Below, one piece after another: positions 1 through 13,142 of a stretch of 64,000 nt of DNA. Made by a program: the position numbers and the translations under genes. The stretch spans positions 1,131,001 to 1,195,000 of the forward strand of contig JACGWO010000006.1 in the NCBI GenBank assembly GCA_034509735.1. Reading direction: 5' to 3'. The DNA is from Sesamum alatum (Eukaryota > Streptophyta > Magnoliopsida > Lamiales > Pedaliaceae). The number at the start of each line of letters is the position of its first letter. Within the stretch, counting starts at the first letter, position 1. The notes beneath the pieces are model-generated. The model saw nothing but the letters and a program-made list of their open reading frames with translations, did not search any database and was not told where the DNA came from.

Positions 1-271
1 TATTTAATTCCACGTATTATTATCTTTTATTTAGTTTTAATCTATGATTTATTCTATGGGAACCCTCTCCTAATTAGTAAGAAATCATTCTTATATGCTT
101 CTAGTATTTTTTTATTTTTTATTTTTAAGGAAACATGTACATGCTTGTGAAAAGGCATTAACAAAGAGATAAGGATAAAGAACCTAGTTGTGTTTATGAT
201 AATTGAGTACTTGTTCTATAGTTCGAGAATTAGTAAAAGGAACAACATATGCTTTTTCCTTTTTTTTTTTT

Positions 272-472
272 TAAATTACATCAAAATACACAAACACTCT
301 GAAATTGTATTGTAATTGCAATTACATCCCCTATCAAACACAAAGCTTACACAAACACCATATGAAAAATATTACACTAGCATCTCTCAAGGGGTGTACT
401 TGTAATTTTATAAAAAACAGAGGGTGTTTGTATATTTTGACCTAACCACACGGGGTGTCAATATAATTTACC
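272..472. repeat. Small foldback element
   Basis: The left side reads taaattacatcaaaatacac, followed by acaaacactctg. The right side carries the rough inverse, gagggtgtttgtatattttg, and ends in ataatttaccc. The two arms bracket a short AT-rich centre. The shape matches the many miniature inverted-repeat elements elsewhere in the window, but it is more diverged, and I found no clean target duplication. It carries no coding capacity. Confidence 0.5.
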
Positions 473-539
473 CATTTTTTTCCAAATATTTTGATTCTTT
501 ATGTTGTCTCAAATAATTTATAAAAAAAAAAAAAAAAGT

Positions 540-645
540 TCTCGGGGACGATCCAGCAATTTTGGCTCATGATCTCTTTCGAGATGTCTTGTGTTTGAAT
601 TTGGGTGTATTTTGAGTTAGGTGCTTGCGTTAAAAAAAAAAAAAT
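540..645 (+). repeat. Possible SINE 3' portion with A tail
   Basis: The stretch gagatgtcttgtgtttgaat resembles a degenerate tRNA-type B box (GGTTCGAATCC-like). About 50 bp later comes an uninterrupted A run at roughly 634-643. A second A run lies just upstream at 521-537. This is consistent with a truncated tRNA-derived SINE, but no A box is clear. Confidence 0.3.
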
Positions 646-1700
646 GTTAAAGAAAATTCCGAAAATCCTGAAAAATCTTATCTGACATAAGGTGATATGG
701 TGGTGAAAGATGCACGCGGTGGACTCTCAGAATTCTGAGTTGGATCCCACTTTTGCTATCTGCACTTTATTTTCTTCAACTCTTTTAGCATCAATCAAAT
801 TATATATTTATTTATTTATTAAGCATCTTTGCAATGTATAAAGAAATAGAAAGCATATGCATATGCACTTAATCAGCTGTAGATTATTCTGATGGTTATA
901 GTGGGAGAAATGCATGTGCATGAATCTCCAATCTAATTTATTTGGGGATAATTGCAATCTCAAATAAGAATGCTGAAATTATTTGTTATTTAGTCAAAAT
1001 TATTTCATAAAAAGTTTTTTTTTTTGTTTTGATTCCTTTTCGAATTACAGTATTATTTTGTTTGAGTAGGAAAGAACGATTCTTTTCATAAGTAACTCCA
1101 CAATGAAGTGGGATGATTTGTAATTGTAATACGAATAAAAAATTATTTAGAACAATCGAACGATGCATTAGTTAAGATCAACGATCAGATCTGCATCGAA
1201 ATTTAGAAAAAAAAAGTATTAGAATAGGGATATGATGATCTATAAAGATAAATTGAACAATTAAAAGAATTAACTTTTTTTATATGATAAAAAAGAATTA
1301 TTTAAAATAGCTCATTTTGTTCCTCAAACTCTCTAATGAAGTCAAGAGTGTTAGAGCTTTTTGGTTCCCTCGTGTTACATTTGGATTGATAGATTTAGGA
1401 TTTGTTTGGTTGGGTGAAAAGTGGTTGTATAAGAGAAGTGAAAGTAAAACTTGAAGGGAAACAATTATTTTTTTTCTCCCCTTCATCCTTTCGCTTCACA
1501 TTTTCTCTCACTTGAACCAAACGTATCTTTATATTCGAGAAATAAAATTTCAAATAACTTTATATAGAAAACTCAAAATTCATAATATTTAATGAAATAT
1601 ACTTTAAAATTAGAATTGGAGGATTTAGAACTATCCAAATAAATATAAACGGTTTGTTATTAAATTCAAACACATCAATTCAAATGTTATAATTATATTT
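646..1700. other. Intergenic, no gene recognised
   Basis: AT-rich DNA with only short stop-bounded open frames of low-complexity composition. I see no splice-supported coding exon, RNA gene or clear transposon end here. Confidence 0.6.
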
Positions 1701-1707
1701 TTCCTTT

Positions 1708-1827
1708 TGGGCTATAAAACCCGAATCCAAATGGGTTGAGATTTATATTCATGTGTTGGGCCTTAAAAAATAAGCCCATTATAGATATGGGAAGTTAATT
1801 GGGCCAGCCCAAGACTAACCCTAACCC
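1708..1827 (+). promoter_or_regulatory. Promoter motifs of the ribosomal protein S25 gene
   Basis: Several TGGGCY site II-type elements lie within 260 bp of the start codon: TTGGGCT near 1707, TTGGGCC at 1756-1762, the inverse AAGCCCA at 1772-1778, and a back-to-back pair TTGGGCCAGCCCAA at 1799-1812. Directly downstream at 1815-1827 is ctaaccctaaccc, a telo-box type motif. Site II plus telo box is the established signature of plant ribosomal-protein and other growth-linked promoters. A pyrimidine-rich leader (cttcttcacgtcccctcttc) follows. Confidence 0.75.
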
Positions 1828-1968
1828 AATGCAGATACGACATCGCTTTTGCTGAAGAAGCAAATAAAAACGCCTAACTAGGTTTCATAAAACCAGATCG
1901 ATCTTTTTCTTCACGTCCCCTCTTCGCCGCCGCTCTCTCCCTCTCTCCTCCTTACAACTCCCTCTCCG

Positions 1969-3174
<1,206 letters not shown>

Positions 3175-5300
3175 GTGTTGTAATTCCAGTATTATGGAGC
3201 TTCAAATGGATTTTGTCAATTTAGATCTCGTTTCGTTTAGCTTAATGTTTCTCTGAAAGATATTAATTAAGCTTGAGATGTCTACTTTACTAAATTTTGT
3301 TATCAGAGCATGTGATAATTATTGATTTTATTTCAGCTGACGTTCTCATATATTTACGTTGTGTTATGGTCTTTGCCATACTTCCCTGCCACCGAGAACT
3401 TTGCATGGTTTGTTGAAATTCTTAGTTACTAGTTACACATGGTAGTGTAGTACTGCAAGTTCTGCAAGTTCATAAATTGATGCTTAGGCTGTGATTTGTT
3501 TTGGGTTATACTGTTAGAGTGTTGGCATTATCATCTATGAATCTACGTTTTTGTGAATTGCCCAGCAGTGACTAGAATTTAAGATCTTCACAGGGGAGTG
3601 GCCTTTAGTTGTTTGTGTGAAGATTTCTATGGATTTATGTGGGCACTGCAAATTTTGAAATGTGAGGATATGGCATTCTGACATAGAACTCTGTTAGTTG
3701 CCAAGCATTTGTCTGTAGTCTCACTGTTGTTTTAGGAGAGTATTAAGGGAGCAGGAGTGGGAGTAAACTTCAAGGATGGTTTTGATGTTTGATTTTGTTT
3801 CCATTCTTAGTGTTTAGTATTTGAAACAGTGATTAAAGTAAAAATATTTTTGTTTATATGTATCTACATGGAAAATATTTGATTTAACATTGGTTCAATA
3901 TAAACAATTTCATTAGCTAATCCAAATCAAAATTTAAAAATATTTGTTTTTCACTGAAAATTGAAAATGAAAACACAAACAATCAGTCCATGTACAACGT
4001 TTTAGCTGATTGGCAGAATGCACATGGACGTGGTGTCATTAGGAGAGTTGGCTGTGATTTTGGGATTTTAATTATACATATATAGAAAGAATGAAACATT
4101 GAAGGATGGGAGGTGTGAATTCATAACTTGGCTTTTCTCCCATTTGGCAAAAGGGGATTCACCATTGTCCACATGCGTTTTAGTTGTGTAATTATACTGT
4201 TGAATACGTGAATTTTTTCTTCACTACAAACTTAGACTTGACTATCAATGGTGGTTTTGTCTGTAATTATACTGTTGAAGACGTGATTTTGTTCTTTACT
4301 ACAAACTTAGACTTGACTATTAAAGGTGGTTTTGTTCTTTACTATAACTTTTAAACTTAACTCTAATGTTAGATGAGGAAGTGCTAATTGGTTTATTGCA
4401 GAGGTTTATTTGGTCCTACTTTAGCACTATAAAACGATTAAGAATTATTTCCCCATCAAAACCAATGTTACAAAATACAAACCTGAAAATTTGAGATGTC
4501 CTAAGAATTCTATTTCTGTAATAAGATAAATATTCATGCTAAGACACTCTTTCTTTGGTCGCTAGTCTCATTAACAATTCGTGAGATTCGATCGATTTCA
4601 TATTATGGGAGCATTAGGACAAAGAGCGGCTTCTACCATCCAACCAGGTTGCTTGTTTCCCTACTTGAGATAACATGGCCATTGCTTATTTTCCTAGTTG
4701 AGATAACATGACCATGAATGATTCGTACTAGTCATTCATCTTCAGACTATACAACAACATAAATATGTTCATTATAATAATAATTAACAGACTATGCGCA
4801 CTCGATCTCTTATTTATTTTTTTATTAAAATTTGTTATGAAATAAGTTTTCCAACTATCTAAGAATTTATTGAATTATAATAGGTGAATATAGAATTAAG
4901 TAAACATAAAACAAAATAAAATAATTGAAAATGAAAAATAAAATCTGGAAATAAAGGAGCACAAAATTAAACAAACAAAAGAGTTAGCGAAAAAGAAAAA
5001 GAAATAATAAAAAGAGAACGGGAATATTAATTTGGTAATATCTTAAATAGTATTAATCTTTGGCAATACATTTAAAAACGCACCAATAAGCCAGCGAGGC
5101 TTTATCAAGTTATCTTGTCGTGCGCAAGTGCGACAATGAGAGAGACAGGATCAAAATGCACATGTCAGTCATAATTTACCTCTATTCTGGTAATTTTATT
5201 CCACCAACCAAAATGAAACAAACTTCACTTTTAACGAAGCAAAACACGTAGGTGATGGGTCAAAACAGACGGGGTGATTGAGAAAATCACATACTAGGAG
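3175..5300. other. Intergenic between the S25 and PCH1-like genes
   Basis: The S25 3' UTR occupies the first part, with long AT-rich sequence after it. Apart from a two-copy 75-bp tandem repeat near 4.2 kb, I find no coding exon, RNA gene or transposon terminus. Confidence 0.6.
4187..4336 (+). repeat. Two-copy tandem repeat, 75-bp period
   Basis: tgtaattatactgttgaa begins at 4187 and again at 4262. Both units continue with ttcttcactacaaacttaga-like sequence and end in ggtggttttgt. The copies differ at only a few positions, so this is a fairly recent local duplication with no coding content. Confidence 0.8.
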
Positions 5301-5527
5301 TCTGCTAATATACTCAGTCAAGAGGAGATGAGCTTATAGCATACATCATCTTGCATGCATACCAGGTGGGAAAAACAACCACCCTCGAAAGCAAAGCTTT
5401 AATTAGTTCACCATGCATATTGGTTGAAAGATAGCAAGTCTTAATGTCATTATTTGCTCCCAATGCATAGCAAGTTCCAGGATATGCATAGCTTTGTGCG
5501 AGGGGGACTAATTGCCAACTCAATCAC

Positions 5528-5610
5528 CTGTCCGAAAAACGGAAAACATGCCTGGAATAGTTCGCTTTACAGGTTGTGGCAAAAAGAACGTAATGTAAAA
5601 GAACACTTAC
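5528..5610 (-). other. Predicted 3'-UTR intron of the PCH1-like gene
   Basis: On the minus strand the sequence after the stop reads CTTAAG|GTAAGTGTTC, a strong donor with its last exon base at 5611. Then 83 nt later comes a pyrimidine-bearing acceptor, TTTTTCGGACAG|GTGATTG, with the next exon from 5527. The donor is 93 nt beyond the stop codon, far enough that an exon junction complex there could mark the transcript for nonsense-mediated decay. Splicing is inferred from the signals only. Confidence 0.5.
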
Positions 5611-5703
5611 CTTAAGCGCCGTTTGAGATCTTCACCACCAAAGCATTAGACAGTCTATGGGGAAAACATGTAAAGCCAAGCATTGGTTAGAGCAAGAGTG
5701 TTT

Positions 5704-8700
5704 TCAGAAAGTCTTTGTGTTCCAGACAGTGAAACACCCCCTCTTTTGGAGCTCGCATGACTGGAAACCGCTCATCGCCTTTCCCATTAGAGCCATAGCT
5801 GCAATGCTGGGGAACTGCTTCTTTTGAAGGTCGTCCAATGCCAGTTTTGAAGTTTGCGGCTCACAAATTACTACTGTTTCGGGCTTCTTAGGGGGGGTAC
5901 TTGACTCACATCGCAGCCACCTTTTTATCCAAGCATGTGAACCCAATAACTCCTTACCCTTGTTTACTGTATCAATTGTGGTGTTCCTGTCTTCCTTTGA
6001 CAAGTCTGCGCTCCGGTCTGATTGAATTGTTTCTTTGTCCTGATGCTTCCCTGGAGTTGGCTCTGAGCTAGTGATGCTACTTGCATGAAATCTTCGAAAA
6101 CCCTTCCTCATTTTATCATGAGATGAGTTTTCAGCAGAATTCGAGCTCTTTGTTCCTTGAGCAGAGGAGCCTGAAGAGCTTAGCTTGAGACGCTTGACCC
6201 ATCTGTTGGATGCATCTGCTTTAGAAGAATCATTCTGTGCGAGATGGGGTTTTGGGTTGGCCTGGTCCGAGTTTGCAAGCAGCATGTCCACCTCTAAACT
6301 CTGAGTCCTTGAGGAGCTGGGGCCCATGTTCTCCGATGAACTAGCAGCAGCCAGCAAGGCAGGCGGCTCCAGGTTCATATCAGGTACGCTGGTATCCGTC
6401 CAGAGACGTCCAACTTCTTTTGAGGAAGCAATATCGATCCGTGTTGATAAAGTTGACTTAATATTGAAGCCCTACAACACATTAAGTGATTGCAACAGTG
6501 TAGCCAGAATTATGACAACGGAATAGAAAAACGGAATGGAGAATGAGAGTATAAAACAGATTCTGAAACAGATGGCTAAGCAAAAAACTTGGACTACAAG
6601 TAGAAATCTTGGCAAAAACAAGCTATGCACGTCCTTAGACAATTATCTAACTCAAAAGTGCACCTTCTACTGTCCCAGAAGTCCAAACTTGATCTCAAAT
6701 ATTTAGAAGCAGTGGACAGGCTCCCGGTGATCTAGACCAAATAATTCAAGCAGAAAGACATCTGGCTACAGGAAGAGGAATGTGGCAGACTAGACCTTCC
6801 TAGATTTTGCCAGAGCACTCTCACCAATTCCATGATATGCCACAAGATGTAAAACGCGAAAAAGTATTTCAATCTTCTCTTACAGATTTAACACAAAAGA
6901 TGTTTGAACTTTTCACTGGTGAGTATCGTAGGGAAGATATAAAAATCTTCAATATGATTTGTCATTTTCTTTCTGCAAAATAGTTTCATGACCCCCCTGT
7001 ATAAGTTCTCAATTAGCAAGATTAACATGTCAAATACAATAACTAGGGAAGCAAAGCCCATTGACTAAATTGTATCTTCAAAAACCAACAAGCAACAATG
7101 AATTTATAGCAAGGGGTGGGTTTGTCCTTCTTCTATTAGTTTTCTGATGTGAACATTTTAGTGAAGTATTCCCATTTTGCATGCTTGTATAAATCCAACG
7201 CGGTGGCCCCGATCTGAAACAAGCAGGTTCTTGTCAACAAAGTGAAAACAGGAGCAAAATTATTTAGAATGACCATGACCACATACCTAGGATTTACTAC
7301 TATATGAATTTGAGCTTTCTAGGGGATTGTAACCTTTTATACTTAGATTAATGTTTGCACATTTACATGCTATCAGCTGCAGATAGTGCATAAATCCACA
7401 GTAATAGACATTTAGAAACTGGAGATTAGCGTTTACCACCTAGGTGCTTGAAAATTGAAAACCACATGTGGATAAGATATAAATTGCACAAAGAATATAT
7501 GACATTGGAATGTCAGTCAAAGCAAAAGTACCTCAATTGAGGGGGTAGAATGTGCACCTACAGCAAAGAAACGAGAAATAGCTTAATAAAAAAGGACAAT
7601 ATTTTGCTTGCAAATATGTATGTTGCATGCGAAAAGCAATATAATAATAGATGTAACTTCAGAACACCGGAAAAGATCAAATAAACTACCTTCTAAAAAT
7701 GCTTTTAAGTGCAAATTATAGATCGGTCTGCCGTCTGCTCATTACATATGAATTCATACTATATTGGTAAAATTTCAATGGCAAAGCTTGTGATGCAAAC
7801 TTAAATACATACCGGAATTCGGGTTCTCCTCCTTAAAAAGATCCATGTCCATGGTGTCTGTTTCAGCTGATGATTCATTCTTTCTAGTAACTTTAGGAGA
7901 CTCGAGATCTCCAACATTTCTTTTCCCTTCACTACTGGAGGAACTGCTCAGAGGTTGAAGCTTTACTCCTCTGTTACCTTGACCAAAAAATGGCGATAGG
8001 TTGTGCAGATTGCTAGATGTGTTTCCATTCATTTTAGTAATTAACCGTGCAGTTCCAAAAATATCATTTTCTTGTGATAGATTGACATCACTCCTTTTAG
8101 TGATTAATAGACCGTGAGTTGTCTGAGATAACATAGGACAACATCCAGGTATCGCTTGTACAGAATCCATGGTGGTGCATATTCTCATTGTCTCCAAATC
8201 ACGGACATAATTTGGCAACTTCTGTAGAGAGTAAGAATCGTAATGTGATTTCTTTGATTCGGTTTTCTCGGAAGCAATGGACTGACTGGGGAGCAGTGAG
8301 ATACCTGGACACTTCTGGAACCAATCTCGATCAAATCTGGGCAAGTGATGGCCACTCGTAGATGGAGCATCAAATAACAAGGATGTATTACACTCTGTGA
8401 AAGAAGCCTTCACCAAAGTATCTGATTCTGAGTGATTGTAAATTTTTCTTTCACAAATTAAACCTGCTGACTCACTGTGCTTGTGGCAGTGTTCTTGCTC
8501 AAACATTCTCAGGTTAGTGTTTGGCAATTGATTACTGATCAATGGAAATATCGTCGCTTTTCCTTTGTCAGACCTATGTTTTTCAAGGTCGTAATAAGGC
8601 AAAATATTAGGTGAGGATCCAACAAATGTTCCCTTAAAAGGCTCTGATGATGATGCAGAGGAATGAGGCTTGATCCATTCAAGAGAATTCTTTGAAGTAC

Positions 8701-9163
8701 CTCTGAGGGAAGTATCACTTGCAGCTGAAATGACAGGCGGAAACTGAATCCCAACTTTACAGTCAGTGGCTTTACCACGCTCAAGGTTGTGACTGGAAAT
8801 TGGCCTTAATATTTGCATGTCATCAGTGTCTTGGCCATGCTTCACAAGAGAACTGGACATCCCCTCATTTCCCAAGATTTTTGAACTCATTCTAGGACTC
8901 TCATTCAGAATGTCAAAAGTTTTAGTCTCAATAACTCCATGTTCTTTTAGCGACCTAGAAGCCTCCAACCCATTTGTTAAATCAGCATCCTTGGATACAC
9001 ATTTAATTTCCTCATTTTCAGAAACACTGGGATTATCTCTATCTGCTGCTGCATTCCTGCTTAGTGGCATCCAATGTGCCATCCAAACAGGCTGGTACGG
9101 TTGCACAGGCTGCCTACTCTTATCACTGCTATCCTTAAACGATTGCATCATTCCTTCAGACAT
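5704..9163 (-). CDS. PCH1: PCH1-like protein (PHOTOPERIODIC CONTROL OF HYPOCOTYL 1 family)
   Basis: In Arabidopsis, PCH1 (annotated as an F-box-like protein, At2g16365) binds phytochrome B and stabilises its nuclear photobodies; the same role here is inferred. Exons on the minus strand are 9163-7813, 7557-7532 and 6471-5704, all GT-AG and in phase, giving about 714 residues. Family hallmarks are VWMAHWMPLSRNA near residue 27, SSAETDTMDMDLF near the end of exon 1, SRTQSLEVDMLL, NRWVKRLKLSSS, HAWIKRWLR and the C-terminal FPSIAAMALMGKAMSGF ending VWNTKTF. The protein is Ser-rich and lacks any visible enzymatic domain or clear F box. A 5'-UTR intron (9750-9233) and a possible 3'-UTR intron (5610-5528) are visible. 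A further acceptor at 7213 would create a truncated isoform. Confident of the family, less so of exact isoforms. Confidence 0.8.
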
Positions 9164-9232
9164 TATGACTTGGACTGGACTTAGTTGGAAGTCTACCTTC
9201 AGAATTTCCTCAGAAATTTAAGCGATTTTAAC

Positions 9233-9907
9233 CTAACAAAAAGATGTAAAAAGCAATCAACAAAGACCTAGATAGAGAGGAATAATCGATCTTCCTAGCA
9301 ATAAAAGGAAACATAAAACTGAAAAACGCAGACCAACAGGATAACAAGGAAACGATCTGCTCCTTTATTTATTTGTCACAATTCTCAATTGACACTGAAA
9401 ACAAATAAAACTAATAAAATTTTCAGAAACTTAATATTCACTGTAAACTGAGAGGCGTGCTCGGAAAACGATTCAGCAACTCACAGTGAAAGAATCAAAT
9501 AATACCAAAACGACTCATAAATTGCTTACTTCACAATTATATATCATCACTTTCCCCAATCATGAGATATCCACACACAGATGTCGAAGAAACTACATAT
9601 GAAAACTAGCATAATCTTCCTCACAAACAAGCAGAGATTCACTCGCAAACTCAAAAACGAAACCAGATTATGTACACCTAAACTAACATCAGCAGGAAAT
9701 AGTTAGAAACAACAACAGAACTAAAAAAATCCGGCATATACTCGACTCACCTGTGTGCTGAGTTATCCTCGAGAATTTTCCCGAAAACCAGAACTAAATC
9801 ATCGTTTTCCGGCTGAATCCAGAGTTCCGAGCAAATAATACGCAGAGATCGAACTCGAACAAATCGTACGACAGTGAGAAAAAGAAGATTCAAAGGCTCT
9901 GTTTATA
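9233..9907 (-). promoter_or_regulatory. TATA box and 5'-UTR intron of the PCH1-like gene
   Basis: On the minus strand TATAAACAG sits at 9907-9899, so transcription would start near 9875. A leader exon ends with CAGCACACAG|GTGAGTCG (last base 9751), and a matching acceptor TTTTTGTTAG|GTTAAAATC joins from 9232, 69 nt before the start codon. The leader intron is 518 nt. Confidence 0.6.
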
Positions 9908-10118
9908 CTCCATATAATGCCGTACGCAGTTGTGTGGCTCTCAGCCTCGGTAGATATACGTGCCGCATGTTGAGAGAGAAAATTCTGCGAGAAGAGAGGA
10001 AACGAGAAATGCTTTTGGAGCCAAGCTACTTGTTCTATGCTTTCCTCGCTTTATGCTACTTACCAAGCCGCCCCAACTGTCCTGCACTCTTTCTGTATCT
10101 CTTTACCATTTTTCTTTT

Positions 10119-10537
10119 GGTAAATTACAGTTATTAAGAATTGATATAATTATAAATATTTTATTATTATTTAAAAAATTAAAAATACTCCATCGAGATT
10201 TATAATCGTTTAATAAATAATCAATTTTTATTATTTTTATGGGTGAACCGATCAAAATGCCCTTATACATTGAATTATTTTTTATTTAATTTTCAAAAAA
10301 TAATTGGTCTACAATATGCGGGGAGAGGTTCTTTAAGTTTTTTTATATATAAGAGTAATAATGCAATTTGACTCGGCTGATTTTTTTACAATTTTAATAA
10401 AAAATTTAAGGGCAAAATGGTCAATTTCAGGCCTTTGGTTAAAAATTACAAACCTCAGGAGGATATTTGCAATTTTCAAACAATGAGAGGGTATTTATAA
10501 TTATGCTAAACCTCAGAAGAGGTGGCTGTAATTACCC
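10119..10537. mobile_element. Miniature inverted-repeat element, family A (degenerate copy)
   Basis: Begins ggtaaattacag and ends ctgtaattaccc. It has the family A order of blocks: a TIR with taattataaatat-like sequence, a gatcaaaatgcccttatac block, a ggggagaggttctttaag block, aagggcaaaatggtcaattt, then the inverted TIR. It is non-coding. It lies about 200 bp upstream of the PCH1-like gene's start of transcription. Confidence 0.75.
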
Positions 10538-11595
10538 TTTTTTCCCCCGTTTTTACTCTTTACCAAGCCTCATACATCCTCAGGTGCTAATAAGTTTAAA
10601 GTTGATTTGAAAATGATTTGTTTGGTTTGCAATAAGTCAATATTAAATCGCTCAGGTAAATATGAATCTTCATTTAATTTTTTTATAACATCAACAAACT
10701 TAGTGAATTTTGACTTACGAAATGATTTATTTGTTAGACGGAAATAAACATTATGGATACTAGATATAATTTTTTCAAATCGCAGGGGATCTACGTGTAA
10801 TTACACCGAACCTCAGAAGATGACAGTATAATTATCCCTAATGTTAAATAATTAACTTTTCAATAATTTAAACTTTTAAATGAGGCGGTCGTCTATAGTC
10901 AGGTCAAATAAGAGGTCTTGGATCAAAATATCATCAACACATGTTTATAAAAGTAGGATTTTCACGTGCGGAATTTGTAGGTAAATGCATGTTAAGAAAT
11001 TAAAATATTAGACGATTATCCTTTATAATATTTTTTACTTTTAGATAACGCGGTTGTTGAACATATTTTTGTTGACATTTGTGTTGTTAATAGACCATGA
11101 AAATAAATAACCACAAAAATAAATTGCAGTCAACATTCGAAATTGAATTTGTTTAATGTTTAAATAATATCAATCTCAAATTAATTTAATTACATTAAAC
11201 GAGTTCTTGAAATAAATATCTTATAGTGAGGGGCGTTTCAGTACTCTATATTTTGTTAAAAAAACATTATGCCAAAAAAAAATATATATATATATATATA
11301 TATCCACAACATAACTATCAATGGAGGGATTGATACAAGTTAATTAATTGAATATTAATAAAGCTCTTACCCACATTATTTTTATATTTATTTATGAAAT
11401 ATGGACATTTAAAAAAATCACTATATTTACCATAAATTTAAGAATAAATTACAACAATATTTTGAGATTTGGCATAATTACGAATCTTCTCTCATTGTCT
11501 CAAAAATTTCTAATACACCCTAATATTTGATGAAATCATTAATCCTTGGATGGATGTTTGGAGTTATCAATTTTGCCCTTGTTGTATAAATTAAA
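10538..11595. other. Intergenic, transposon fragments only
   Basis: A fragment of a family A terminus (acctcagaagatgacagtataattatccc) lies near 10810-10838, and a (TA)n run lies at about 11282-11302. No coding exon is recognised. Confidence 0.6.
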
Positions 11596-12052
11596 GGGTA
11601 AATTACATCTACCTCCCATGAGGTTTGGCATAATTACAAATACCCCCTTGTTGTTTGAAAAATTACAAATACCCCCTTATTGTTTGAAAAATTACAAATA
11701 CCCCCATAAGGTTTGTAACCGTCTAACAAATAACTCATTTTCATCCATTTTTGTGGGTGAATTGACCAAAATACCCTTATGCATTTTATTTAATTTTGAA
11801 AAAATATTAGATTTTTTTGGACTACAATGCGCAGGGAGAGGTTCTTAAAGTTTTTTACACAAATGAATTAATAATACAATTTCCCTCGGTTGATTTTGCT
11901 ATAATATAACGAAAAAATCAAGGGCAAAATGGTCAATTTCAGGCATTTGGTTGAAAATGACAAACCTCAGGGGGGTATTTGTAATTTTTCAAACAACGAG
12001 GGGGTATTTGTAATTATGTCAAAACCTCATGGGAGGTAGATATAATTTACCC
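11596..12052. mobile_element. Family A miniature element with 9-bp target duplication
   Basis: A 457-bp element starting GGGTAAATTACATCTACCTC and ending in the inverse GTAGATATAATTTACCC. The flanks 11587-11595 and 12053-12061 are both TAAATTAAA, a perfect 9-bp target-site duplication, which fits the Mutator-like superfamily. One TIR holds two back-to-back copies of tttgaaaaattacaaatac. This is the best preserved member in the window and serves as the reference for the family. It encodes no transposase. Confidence 0.88.
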
Positions 12053-12575
12053 TAAATTAAAACATTATAAGAAAAAAAAATTATCCACTTAATCCAGAAA
12101 AATATATAATTATAATTCATAGCCCACATTGATATTTTTGTCAGTTCACTATAATAAATGGATGGAAAGCTGCCGGGGATTAATGGATTGGACTAGTTGT
12201 TAGATGATTATTAAAATCAGAAGTATTAGTAAGTTTTTAAATATCGAGCAATATATATATATATATAATTATATAAATTATTCAAAATTTAAGTGAGAAC
12301 TTTTTGCATTTAAAACTCTGATGAGTAGAATGGTTGTCCTTTTCCAAGGATACAAATATGTAGAGCATGAAATGTCTTATACGGTATGAATGCATCCAAA
12401 TGATCTCTCAAGGTCAAAAACTACTGACTGGAAATCTTAACGGTGAGATGCTACAATACTGTTGTTTCCAACGAAACCGTTAAGTGGCAGCACGCCGGAT
12501 ATGGCTGAGCCCGTGAGCCGTCTTACAAAGAGCTAAGAGCCCATTGTTAGCACAGAATTTGGGTATAATTAATTA

Positions 12576-12946
12576 GGGTGAATTATAATGACATCTCTTA
12601 AAATTTGACATAATTATGAAGATTTTTAATTATTTTAAAAATTATAAATATCTCATGAGGTTTGTAACTGTTTAACAAATAAACTAATTTTCACTTATTT
12701 TTATGGATATATTGACAATGCCTTTATACGAATTAATTATTTTTTAAAATTTTTAAAAAAATTTTGGACAAAAATGTACATGAAGAGGTTTTTTGACTTT
12801 TTTTTAAAGAGATGAGTAATAATATAATTTATCTCGGCTAATTTTGCTATAATTTCTTTTAAAAAACATATCAAGGGCAAAATGGATCATTTCAGGGGGT
12901 ATTCGTAATAATGTCAAACCTCAAGGGAGGTCATTGTAATTCACCC
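12576..12946. mobile_element. Family A miniature element
   Basis: Starts gggtgaattataatgacatc and ends gtcattgtaattcaccc. The left flank 12566-12575 is taattaatta and the right flank 12947-12956 is tgattaatta, a 10-bp duplication with one mismatch. The inner blocks match family A (aagggcaaaatgg, tgaagaggttttttgac). It is non-coding and more diverged than the 11.6-kb copy. Confidence 0.8.
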
Positions 12947-13142
12947 TGATTAATTATTAATGTTCGTGGCACACTCGATACATATATAAAATAAAGTAAA
13001 AATTTATTTAAGATTTAAATAATTATGTAAAATTAATTTGGTACACTAAATATCATTTTGTTTATGAATGTTGTTTTGTAATTTTTCTTTCAAAATTATA
13101 TAAATAGACGCGTAATTCTTATGAATTCAATAAATATATTTA

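Noticed and set aside
8817..9221. 134-codon plus-strand frame opposite the PCH1-like exon 1
   Set aside because: Antisense shadow of a coding exon with clear family motifs.
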